Source: Sphingobacteriia bacterium (GTDB taxonomy: Bacteria > Bacteroidota > Bacteroidia > Chitinophagales > Chitinophagaceae). From it: a DNA stretch of 64,000 nucleotides. The notes below the pieces were generated by a model, which was given only the letters and a program-made list of their open reading frames with translations, was not told where the DNA came from and ran no database searches. Made by a program: the position numbers and the translations under genes. This document shows positions 28,101 through 35,388 of the stretch, piece by piece; the stretch's first letter is position 1; each line of letters opens with the position of its first letter. The DNA is taken from the NCBI GenBank assembly GCA_004294135.1, contig RDZY01000010.1:62001-126000 (forward strand). The letters are read 5' to 3'.

Positions 28101-28491
28101 GGGTGACAAAGGAAAAATAAAACTGGGGCCGAACGACCAACGAGCCTTAGATTTTATTCATCCACAAATAAATTTAGATTTTGTAAGCAATGATGAAAAA
28201 GAAATTTTAAATGCTGCAAAGTCAGCAATTGTAAAAGGGAAGTTTCAAAAACTACCAAGAGAAATTAACAAACTGGCAAAGGAACGAAAGACACAAAGCG
28301 ATGAAGCGAAAAAGAACCCTAATATAAAACCCATGAGTAATGTGGATGCATTTCAACGCCTAATAAAAATTTTGAAAGCTTATCCTTTATTAGATGTGTT
28401 GAGAGAAGATGAACAGGAAGCAAAACCGAAAAAGATTGAAACCAAATACAATGCACCACAAATAATCATTTCAGAATCATTTGCAGGATAA
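25198..28491 (+). CDS. Helicase with N-terminal PLD-type nuclease domain (defence system)
   Basis: 1097-aa cytoplasmic protein. Residues about 20-190 form a phospholipase-D-like domain with H132-x-K134 (LHSKIYIF) and GSSN at 154-157; the Asp normally four residues after the Lys is not in place, so the HKD motif is incomplete but like that of other helicase-linked PLD domains. An SF2 SNF2/HepA-like helicase follows: Q-motif area YQIDAV, Walker A with G278-K279-T280 (GLGKT), DEAH at 347-350, motif III TATPLNN, and motif VI QRIGRVNRIG near residue 780. The last 250 residues are charged and unassigned. Its stop overlaps the methylase ATG by 1 nt. Role: probably ATP-driven recognition or translocation on foreign DNA with cleavage; not a type I HsdR, which has a different N-terminal nuclease. 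Confidence 0.9.
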   Translation: MATKFFTNKDNNTLIGKFEGIFTNTQVHYFDALVGFFRASGYFRIRPLLTNTSKIRILVGIDVDHLISEAARKGLEFNFNTEVTREEFLAELKNDIQSASYFRNVEEGILQFVNDIIENKIEIKAHPSQKLHSKIYIFRPENFNEHHSGSVITGSSNLSESGLERNFEFNVELRDFDDVAYALKTFNELWLEAIDILSSSIAELKTETYLNEDFTPFEVYIKFLIEYFGKSIEYDPESVSDLPKGYKKLHYQIDAVNDGYNKLMQHNGFVLADVVGLGKTIIATIVAKKFYFSNGYRTKILIIHPPALKNNWERTIRDFEVPNVTFITNGSLHKITHPEYYDLIIVDEAHKFRSDESDMFNLLQKICKTPRKNPAPDGSKEKRVILVTATPLNNQPADIRNQLYLFQDSKTSSLEIGNIQHFFRKLIDDYDKLKKQKDKSVIAKEVKRIYDIIRVKVLEPIIVRRTRTDIRNTEEYWNDIKAQGYTFPDIEPPKQILYQMDEELSDLYDETLNKLKDTKNGLRYFRYQAIKYLPEEIKKKFFNKNADVISDSLAKIMKTLLVKRIDSSFEAFKMSLKRYYDANTAMVKMIENGRIYIAPKLGVSEYILNDDEQALQDILAESDDPDMIQAFSVEEFDKIFIEGIYHDQKVLEGLFNKWKEIHQDPKYDELVYRIKKELMDKSINDNGKLIVFSESKETTDYLAKRLKKDNFTRLISVDSSNQKDLTDIIEANFDANIKLEDQLNDIDIIITTEVLAEGVNLHRSNIILNYDIPWNATRLMQRIGRVNRIGTPSKRIYIYNFFPTSKTDSEIELNKKAYIKLQAFHSALGEDSQIYSDEEEFGTFGLFEKVPEEERDERLVFLNELRKFRDEQPESYKRIRDKIPRRARTGRTDKGRKDTSLVYIKNQKRDSFYYIDNGLKFEELTFIEAARIFKAHITEKPVKLHHSHHDQIGIALQTFREEENLAALGDKGKIKLGPNDQRALDFIHPQINLDFVSNDEKEILNAAKSAIVKGKFQKLPREINKLAKERKTQSDEAKKNPNIKPMSNVDAFQRLIKILKAYPLLDVLREDEQEAKPKKIETKYNAPQIIISESFAG

Positions 28492-31400
28492 TGACAAAAG
28501 AAGAACTACACGATAAACTAAGAGCTACTTACACAAGGAAGAACTGGAAACAGATTGTGAATGCCATCTTCCCTAACCGAGAGTTTTTTGCTACCGAAGA
28601 ATCTGTTGAAGTAACAAAACAATCACAACGGGATTTAACGCAAAACATCATTCGGTTTGGTAACATTAAATTAGATGATGGCAATGCTTTGGCTTTGTAT
28701 GAAGTGGAACTGAAACTCAATGCTTCTAACGTTTCCAGAAATAGGGTTGGCTTACGTAATTTAATTACATCAGAGGTTATTCCCGGCATTGTTGACGGGG
28801 CATTAATTGTATATCACCAAAAAGAGCATGACGATTGGCGTTTTTCGTTTTATTCAAAATCCAAGTATTGGGATGATGAAGGCAATGAGATAAAAAAAGA
28901 AACACACCCCAAACGATATACTTATGTTTTAGGTAAAGGCGAAACCTGCGTTACACCAAGAGAACGTTTTTGGCATTTAGTAGAGAAAAGAACCCGAACG
29001 ATTAAAGATGTATTAGAAGCATTCTCCGTTGAAAAAGTATCGAAAGAGTTTTTTGTAAAATACAAAAAACAGTATCAGGCCTTTGTTGATGAATTAATGA
29101 AAGAAGATAACTTTCATGCTAGGGCTATTTTTGGAACTGATGCAAAGCTGGCCCGGGATTTTACAAAGAAAATGCTTGGCCGGATAATTTTCCTGCAATT
29201 CCTGCAAAAGAAAGGCTGGCTGGATGTTGCCCTTGATAAAAATTACGGCGAGGGAAACAAAAGTTTTGTAGCAGAATTTTTCTCAACCAACAATAGCGAT
29301 GCCTTTTATACTACTTGTTTAGTGCCTCTTTTTTTTGAAACACTTAACAACCCAAAGAATGAAGTTTTTAAAGTAACCGGAACAAAGTTTCCTTACCTGA
29401 ATGGTGGTTTATTTGAACGGGATGAAATTGAGAAAAAACCAAAGGCGGATTTTATTGTCTTCAGCAAAATGCTCTTTGAAAACCTATTTGCCTTTTTAGG
29501 AGAATATAATTTTACCATTGATGAAAGTACACCAGACGATTTAGACATTGGTATAGACCCGGAAATGCTGGGACATATTTTTGAAAACCTGCTGGAAGAC
29601 AACAGAGAGAAAGGTGCATTCTATACGCCAAAACTCATTGTGCAATACATGTGTCAGGAGGTGCTGATTCAATATTTGGAATTACACCTGGGTAAAAACA
29701 CAGCCATTGAAAAGTTCATCCGTTATAAAGAACGAGGCGATGAAAATGATAAACATAATTTCATCCGGAAAAACGCTTCAAAAATAAATGACCTGTTAGA
29801 TGCAGTAAAAATTTGTGACCCTGCGATTGGTTCGGGTGCATTCCCCATGGGTTTGCTGCAGGAAATATTTCATGCAAAATTGGCATTGGACTGGACATTG
29901 CTGGATAAAAAAGGGGATGTAAAAAGAGCAATCATTCAAAACTCTATTTATGGCGTAGATAAAGACAAAGGTGCTGTTGATATTGCTCGTTTACGTTTTT
30001 GGTTATCGTTGATTGTTGATGAAGATGTAGAGCCTGGGAAGAAGCCTTTTCCATTACCAAATCTTGATTACAAAATTGTTGCAGGCAATAGTTTGTTGCC
30101 AATATTTGAAAACGAGGTAGTTTATATAGATTGGGAGATTAGAAACGTAGTTAGTTCGGCTGTAAAATTTATTGAAAACGTAAAAAAGATTTTACAAAAG
30201 ATTATTACAAAGCAAAAAGATTATTACAGTCCCAATTCAGATAAAGAAAAATTACGGGATGAAATTAAATTGTTGAAAATTGATTTGTTGATTAATCAAG
30301 TTTCACTAACTAAACAGAAGGCATTAGAAAAATTAGTTGAAGCTGGTGATTTATTTAGCAATAAGCCCACTAAAAAACAACAGGAAAATGAAACAATTCA
30401 AAAACACTACGATACGGTATTAGGGAAATTAAAAAAGTTGAAAGCTGATACATCAATACCTTTTGAACATTTTGATTGGAAATTAGATTTCCCCGAAATA
30501 CTAAACCCGTATGTTTCGGAAAGCTGCGGCTTTGACATTGTAATAGGCAACCCACCCTACATAAGGCAAGAAGGCATTACTGACATTAAACCTTATTTGG
30601 AAAAAATAGATGGCAAGCCAAACTACGAAGTATATAACAGCACCAGCGATATTTATACTTACTTTTTTGAATTGGGACACAAAATATTGAAAGAAGATAA
30701 GGGTGTATTCTCCTATATCTGTTCAAAAAAATATACCCGTGCCAAATACGGACAAAACCTCAGAAAATATTTATTAACCAAAACTCAGCTGAGCGGTTAT
30801 GTTGATTTCAATGAGGTTCAAATATTTGGAGCTACTGTTGATACTTCAATTATTTTCTTTCAAAAGAAAACAAGTATTCAAGACGATTATTCATTTTCAT
30901 TTTGCCAAGTAGGAAATGATTTATTGAAAAACCAACCATTGATTGAATATGTGAACAGAGAAGGATATAGATACCCTTCAAGTTCCTTAAATGAGGAAGG
31001 GTGGGCTTTTTCAACTAAAGAAAATGAGAATGTCAAAATTGCAATTAGTAAATGTGGTAAGTTGTTTAAGGACTGGGAATTTCAAGCACTAAGAGGGTTA
31101 TTGACAGGATTTAATGAAGCATTCTATATTTCTGAGGATGTGAAGCAGACATTAATTATTCAGCATCCAGAATTACAACAATTTATTAAGCCACTATTAA
31201 GAGGGAGAGATATCGATAGATATATATATAACTTTGAGCATAATTATATGATTCTAATTCCTAGTGGATGGACTGACAAAGCTAGAGGTGAAGAAAAAGG
31301 AGAATTATTTATTAAGAGAAAATTCCCCCGCCTAATTAAACACTTTGAAAGTATCCAAGAGAATTTCGTAAAAAACAACGATAAGAAAAATGTAAAAGGT

Positions 31401-32084
31401 TTGTACGAACGAACCGACCAAGGAAAGTACTGGTGGGAATTAAGAGATTGTGCCTATTTAGATGAATTTGAAAAGGAGAAGATTATTTGGCTAGTTTTAA
31501 CTGATAGGGCGAAATTTTGTATAGACAAAGAATGCCACTATACAAACAATGCAACATTCATAATTACCGGAAAAGATTTAAAATACGTGCAAGCCATTTT
31601 AAATTCCAAAGTTTCAGAATGGTATTACGATAAAATAACAAATAGTTCTGGCGTGGGTACAAATAAATGGGAAAAGGTTTACATCGAACAAATTCCAATT
31701 CCGGAGGTTCCAAAATCTGAAATGCGCCCATTTGAAATTCTGGTTGATTATATCACCTTCATAAAAAAATACGAAGACCGTATAAGCCCTTACACTCCTA
31801 ACGACCATATTGCCGCCAACCTTGAAGAACTAATTGATGCCTGTGTGTATGAGTTGTATTTTAAAGAACACATGCACGAAAAAAAAATCACAATCATAAA
31901 AGAAGTAAGCGAACTCTTACAACCTATTGACCACTTAGATGAAAAAACACAAACAACAAAAATTATCAGCACCATCAATAAAGTATATGACGAATACAAA
32001 AGCACCGATAATATTATCCGCAGGCGTATTTTAGATTTCCCTGTAAAAAGTGCCGACATCATTAATGTAATCCAAAATGGCTAA
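28491..32084 (+). CDS. Eco57I-like N6-adenine DNA methylase with candidate nuclease domain
   Basis: 1197 aa. The methylase core has SAM motif I DPAIGSG (443-449) and catalytic motif IV NPPY (687-690), the N6-adenine type, joined by an Eco57I-family segment (YGVDKDKGAVDIARLRFWLS). A TaqI-like specificity region follows (LLRGRDIDRYIYN). In the N-terminal 150 residues, D62/D63 and E73-x-K75 (YEVELK) sit before a segment ending in DWRFSFYSK, a plausible PD-(D/E)xK nuclease core, which would make this a type IIG-style single-chain modification-restriction protein; that is inference. It overlaps the helicase by 1 nt and the ATPase by 8 nt. No HsdS is present. The target sequence cannot be predicted. 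Confidence 0.9.
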   Translation: MTKEELHDKLRATYTRKNWKQIVNAIFPNREFFATEESVEVTKQSQRDLTQNIIRFGNIKLDDGNALALYEVELKLNASNVSRNRVGLRNLITSEVIPGIVDGALIVYHQKEHDDWRFSFYSKSKYWDDEGNEIKKETHPKRYTYVLGKGETCVTPRERFWHLVEKRTRTIKDVLEAFSVEKVSKEFFVKYKKQYQAFVDELMKEDNFHARAIFGTDAKLARDFTKKMLGRIIFLQFLQKKGWLDVALDKNYGEGNKSFVAEFFSTNNSDAFYTTCLVPLFFETLNNPKNEVFKVTGTKFPYLNGGLFERDEIEKKPKADFIVFSKMLFENLFAFLGEYNFTIDESTPDDLDIGIDPEMLGHIFENLLEDNREKGAFYTPKLIVQYMCQEVLIQYLELHLGKNTAIEKFIRYKERGDENDKHNFIRKNASKINDLLDAVKICDPAIGSGAFPMGLLQEIFHAKLALDWTLLDKKGDVKRAIIQNSIYGVDKDKGAVDIARLRFWLSLIVDEDVEPGKKPFPLPNLDYKIVAGNSLLPIFENEVVYIDWEIRNVVSSAVKFIENVKKILQKIITKQKDYYSPNSDKEKLRDEIKLLKIDLLINQVSLTKQKALEKLVEAGDLFSNKPTKKQQENETIQKHYDTVLGKLKKLKADTSIPFEHFDWKLDFPEILNPYVSESCGFDIVIGNPPYIRQEGITDIKPYLEKIDGKPNYEVYNSTSDIYTYFFELGHKILKEDKGVFSYICSKKYTRAKYGQNLRKYLLTKTQLSGYVDFNEVQIFGATVDTSIIFFQKKTSIQDDYSFSFCQVGNDLLKNQPLIEYVNREGYRYPSSSLNEEGWAFSTKENENVKIAISKCGKLFKDWEFQALRGLLTGFNEAFYISEDVKQTLIIQHPELQQFIKPLLRGRDIDRYIYNFEHNYMILIPSGWTDKARGEEKGELFIKRKFPRLIKHFESIQENFVKNNDKKNVKGLYERTDQGKYWWELRDCAYLDEFEKEKIIWLVLTDRAKFCIDKECHYTNNATFIITGKDLKYVQAILNSKVSEWYYDKITNSSGVGTNKWEKVYIEQIPIPEVPKSEMRPFEILVDYITFIKKYEDRISPYTPNDHIAANLEELIDACVYELYFKEHMHEKKITIIKEVSELLQPIDHLDEKTQTTKIISTINKVYDEYKSTDNIIRRRILDFPVKSADIINVIQNG

Positions 32085-33753
32085 AAAATATTTACATAGC
32101 ATAGAGTTACAAAACTTTAAGGCATTTCCTGAATATGAAAACATTAATATTGAAGGGAAACATGCCATTATCTGGGGTGTGAATGGAAGTGGTAAGTCAT
32201 CTGTATTCTGGAGTTTATATACCTTCCTTCAATGTGCAGGTAAACCAGCCGATGAGTACAAAAAATATTTTGACGGTGGCGACCAGGATTTAAAAAACAT
32301 TTTTGGCGGTGCCACTGCCCCATTTGTAAAACTTGCCTTTGCAGAAAAAGATGCAAAGGGCAATGTACTTCCGGCAACAAAAGAAACATTTGTATTAAAC
32401 CCGGCAACTGATACAGATACAAGAAAGGAACTAATTCGTTCTTACTATCTGAGCAGCGAATTTATTTCCCACAGGCTGTTGCTTAACTTTTCAAATTTCC
32501 GAAACAGTCAGGCTCTGAATCTTTGGCCATATTTTGAAAGAGATATTCTACCTTTTTTTAGCAGCAAAGGAAAAAATTTGTATGATTTACTAAAAGAGTT
32601 CAGGGAGAAAATTAACACAGAGACAACCAAGGCGCTCAACACAATGAGAGATGATTTTAATAATGGGCTACAGGATTTAATTCTGCCGTTGGTAAAAGTT
32701 AATACCGGCAAGGCTCATAATGTGCTGACAGAATATTACAATGATAATCTTTCCGAAAAAAATGAATTTTCTCAACTTGACATATTCAATCCAACCCTGT
32801 TAGATTATACTGGCAGCAAGGGCAAAAGAGCCGTTATTAATCCGGAAATAACACTGAAGGCAAAATTTGGGAGGACAGCAGCAACACTAACTGACATCAA
32901 CAAGCCTCATATTTTTTATAACGAGGCAAGAATTAACGGTATAGCCTTAGCTATTCGTTTTGTGCTGATGGAAAACCGAACCAATAAAGCTCAAAACAAT
33001 TTGCTGTGTTTAGATGATTTGCTGATAAGCCTTGACATGCACAACAGAAGAAAGGTAATAGAATTGTTGCTTTCAAAATACACAACTGATTATCAGTTGC
33101 TGTTGTTTACACATGAAAAAGGATTTTTTAATGAGTTTCAGCGTTCAGTAAAAAATAATGAGAAGGATTGGAAGGCAATCATTTTCAGAGAAACACCCAT
33201 TGATAAAAATCCAAAGGTTGAAGAAAAAGGCATTCAGACCTATTATGAAAAAGCCAAAGAATTCTTTGATAATAACGAATATGAAGCTTGTGCTCTATTT
33301 TTAAGAAAGGAAGCCGAAAGATTGTTGGCTAAAGTGTTTGACCCGTCTTTGGATTTTGTGTGGCGGTCAGATTTGTTATTAACCTTAGGAGATTATGTAG
33401 GCAGAGCAAGAGGAGAGGACAAACAAGACATTTCAGAGCTTAAAAAAGCAGTTTTAAATCTGAATATTACAGATGCAGAGTTGAACAAAATCTTTGATGA
33501 TGCTATTGCAGTATTAGGAACAACAATTCCCGAAAAGAAACTAAAAAGCCATATCAAATCTTTGAAGCAAAGCATACAAACTATGAGAACGAATGCAGCA
33601 ACTAAGGATAAACTGAAAGTAGTGTTAGATAAAGTAGATGCGGCAACAGGAAGAACGCTTAATCCGGCGGCACATTTTAACGAAGAACCATTTTTTAAAG
33701 ATGAAATGGAAGAGGCATTAAAAACTATTGATGAATTGAGAAAAGCAGTGTAA
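32077..33753 (+). CDS. SMC/RecF-like AAA ATPase (defence system)
   Basis: 558-aa cytoplasmic ABC-type ATPase. The opening IELQNFKAF leads to Walker A GVNGSGKSS (about residues 34-42). The C-terminal half of the ATPase has a degenerate signature helix (EARINGIALAIRF), Walker B LLCLDDLLISLD with its D-loop, and the H-loop LLFTHEKGF. The long coiled coil of true SMC proteins is missing. After the ATPase comes a helical domain (about 385-558) ending in LNPAAHFNEEPFF, a tail resembling those of other defence-associated ATPases. It starts inside the methylase stop (8-nt overlap). Probable role: sensing or licensing of the helicase and methylase; not assigned experimentally. Confidence 0.88.
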   Translation: MAKKYLHSIELQNFKAFPEYENINIEGKHAIIWGVNGSGKSSVFWSLYTFLQCAGKPADEYKKYFDGGDQDLKNIFGGATAPFVKLAFAEKDAKGNVLPATKETFVLNPATDTDTRKELIRSYYLSSEFISHRLLLNFSNFRNSQALNLWPYFERDILPFFSSKGKNLYDLLKEFREKINTETTKALNTMRDDFNNGLQDLILPLVKVNTGKAHNVLTEYYNDNLSEKNEFSQLDIFNPTLLDYTGSKGKRAVINPEITLKAKFGRTAATLTDINKPHIFYNEARINGIALAIRFVLMENRTNKAQNNLLCLDDLLISLDMHNRRKVIELLLSKYTTDYQLLLFTHEKGFFNEFQRSVKNNEKDWKAIIFRETPIDKNPKVEEKGIQTYYEKAKEFFDNNEYEACALFLRKEAERLLAKVFDPSLDFVWRSDLLLTLGDYVGRARGEDKQDISELKKAVLNLNITDAELNKIFDDAIAVLGTTIPEKKLKSHIKSLKQSIQTMRTNAATKDKLKVVLDKVDAATGRTLNPAAHFNEEPFFKDEMEEALKTIDELRKAV

Positions 33754-33791
33754 TAATGAAGTGCTATATAATTGCATAAAATTCTAAACCT

Positions 33792-35123
33792 ATGCCTGAA
33801 CAACAAAACATAGAATACAAACAAAGCTGGCACGAGGATTACCTGAAATGGGTTTGTGGTTTTGCCAATGCACAAGGCGGTGTAATATTCATTGGCAAAG
33901 ATGACAATGGTAAAGTAGTTGGCATTAGCGATTACAAAAAGCTGATGGATGAAATACCTAACAAAGTAAAAGACCTGATGGGTATTTTGGTTGATGTAAA
34001 CCTGCATGAAGAAAAAGGGTTGTACTATCTTGAAATAATTACACAGCCTTATGCTGTGCCTATTTCTTTGCGTGGCAGGTATTACTACAGAAGCGGAAGT
34101 ACCAAACAAGAATTGATTGGTGCAGCACTCACTGATTATTTACTTCGCAAAAGCGGTAAGACATGGGATGAGGTTAGTGAACCCACGGCTACACTTGATG
34201 ATATTGATGATGCCAGTTTAAAATCATACATAGCAGCATCAGTTCATGCTGGCAGAATTGCAGATGTGGAAGGGTTAAGCAAAGCAGATTTAATTGCTAA
34301 ACTTCGTTTGACAGATGATAATGGTAACATTAAAAGAGCGGCAATTGTTTTATTTGGAAAAAATCCTGCAAAGTTTTTTAATAATTGTGTTGTAAAAATT
34401 GGTCGCTTTGGAAAAGATAGCAGTGACCTGAGATTCCAGGAGACAGTGGAAGGAAATATTGTTTATTTACTGAAAGAAGTGATGGAACAATTAAACCGGA
34501 AATTCTTTACCCGTACTATTTCATTTGAAGGTATGCAAAGGATTGAGAAAGGTGAATATCCTATTGCAGCACTTCGTGAAATGTTGCTCAATGCTCTGGT
34601 GCATAGAAATTACTTGGGTTCATCAGTGGTGCAGGTGCGTATGTTCGACAACCACTTTAATATCTGGAATGAAGGTGAATTACCTGCTGGTATTAGTTTG
34701 GATTCACTTCAACGACAGCACCCATCGCGGCCAAGAAATTTATTAATAGCCGATGTTTGTTTCAAAGCTGGCTACATTGATGCATGGGGAAGCGGCACAT
34801 TGAAGATTATCAGCACCTCCAAAGAAGCTGGATTACCCGACCCTGAAATTATTGAGCAGGACGGCGGCATATTGGTTACGCTGTTTAAAAACAAGTATAG
34901 TCAAGGCCAGTTGCAGAAACTGGGATTGAATGAGCGGCAGGTAAAAGCGGTACTCTATGTGATAGAGAATGGAAAAATAACAAATAGTGATTATCAGGAA
35001 ATTAATAAAATATCAAAAAGAACCGCAAGTTATGATTTAGCCTTACTTGTAACTGGCTTTAATATTTTTGAAAAATCAGGAACTTTTGGAGCAGGAATCT
35101 CTTACCAACTAAAAGGGCAATAA
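33792..35123 (+). CDS. AlbA_2 (Schlafen-type) DNA-binding protein with GHKL-like ATPase domain
   Basis: 443 aa. The AlbA_2 domain (about 5-120) contains IEYKQSWHED, FANAQGGVIFIGKDD and the GRYYYRSGS strand. The central HATPase_c_4-type domain carries an N-box-like REMLLNALVHRNY and a G-box-like IDAWGSGTLKI. The C-terminal winged helix (about 375-440) is of the kind that binds DNA. Such proteins are often annotated as ATP-dependent helicase/RecG-like or transcriptional regulators. Here it trails the ATPase by 38 nt in the same direction, inside the island, so it may be an accessory of the defence operon or an independent cargo gene. The stop codon lies within a run of GGGCAA repeats. Confidence 0.88.
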   Translation: MPEQQNIEYKQSWHEDYLKWVCGFANAQGGVIFIGKDDNGKVVGISDYKKLMDEIPNKVKDLMGILVDVNLHEEKGLYYLEIITQPYAVPISLRGRYYYRSGSTKQELIGAALTDYLLRKSGKTWDEVSEPTATLDDIDDASLKSYIAASVHAGRIADVEGLSKADLIAKLRLTDDNGNIKRAAIVLFGKNPAKFFNNCVVKIGRFGKDSSDLRFQETVEGNIVYLLKEVMEQLNRKFFTRTISFEGMQRIEKGEYPIAALREMLLNALVHRNYLGSSVVQVRMFDNHFNIWNEGELPAGISLDSLQRQHPSRPRNLLIADVCFKAGYIDAWGSGTLKIISTSKEAGLPDPEIIEQDGGILVTLFKNKYSQGQLQKLGLNERQVKAVLYVIENGKITNSDYQEINKISKRTASYDLALLVTGFNIFEKSGTFGAGISYQLKGQ

Positions 35124-35162
35124 TAGGGCAAATGGGGCAATGAAAGGGCAATAAAAGGGCAA
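35115..35162. repeat. Five GGGCAA repeats with roughly 11-bp period
   Basis: GGGCAA occurs at 35115, 35126, 35135, 35146 and 35157 (spacing 11, 9, 11, 11), mostly embedded in A-rich AAAGGGCAAT units. The first copy encodes the last two codons (Gly-Gln) of the AlbA_2 gene. The helical phasing would suit iterated protein binding; slippage of a short coding repeat is an alternative. Confidence 0.6.
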
Positions 35163-35230
35163 GATATTCGACTTAAATGACTCAAAATTGAATCAATATT
35201 GAAATACTTGGTAGAGTAATTGTGGCGGTT

Positions 35231-35256
35231 ATTTGGCGGATAATCAATTGCCAAAT
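35231..35256. other. Short hairpin just inside the right island end
   Basis: ATTTGGC (35231-35237) pairs with GCCAAAT (35250-35256) around a 12-nt loop, 21 nt before the right direct repeat. It could be an accessory recombinase arm site or a weak terminator lacking a T-tract. The rest of 35163-35276 shows nothing else. Confidence 0.3.
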
Positions 35257-35276
35257 TGGGCGGAACATGATGTCGA

Positions 35277-35388
35277 ATTTATTAATTCAAATATTTTCCC
35301 ACAATCGGCACCCTTCTTCCAACGCCAAAGGCTTTGGGGGAAATGCGAATGATGGGACAAAACTGGTTCCGTTTGTATTCATTGTTAT
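35277..35388. repeat. Right 112-bp direct repeat of the island (attR-like)
   Basis: Partner of 24605-24716 with one mismatch (t35297). It contains the functional 3' end of nadE, so the integration restored an intact reading frame, as elements integrating into tRNA or conserved-gene 3' ends commonly do. Confidence 0.93.

Larger units (their letters stand above)
24717..35276. mobile_element. 10.6-kb putative defence island inserted in nadE
   Basis: The DNA between the two 112-bp nadE repeats. It carries five same-strand genes: XRE regulator, PLD-helicase, adenine methylase, SMC-like ATPase and AlbA_2 protein. No integrase, transposase, relaxase or tRNA was seen, so mobility must rely on a helper recombinase, on a lost integrase, or on homologous recombination across the repeats. 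The 24717-24897 stretch between the repeat and the first gene shows only a -7 box and nothing else recognisable. Confidence 0.85.

Noticed and set aside
33393-34109. 238-codon minus-strand open frame across the ATPase/AlbA_2 junction
   Set aside because: It lies antisense to two genes with clear domain matches, shows no motif, and crosses their intergenic gap.
24898-35123. Type I restriction-modification, BREX or DISARM assignment
   Set aside because: There is no HsdS specificity subunit or HsdR, no PglZ/BrxC/BrxL, and no DUF1998 protein; the helicase has a PLD rather than an HsdR-type nuclease.
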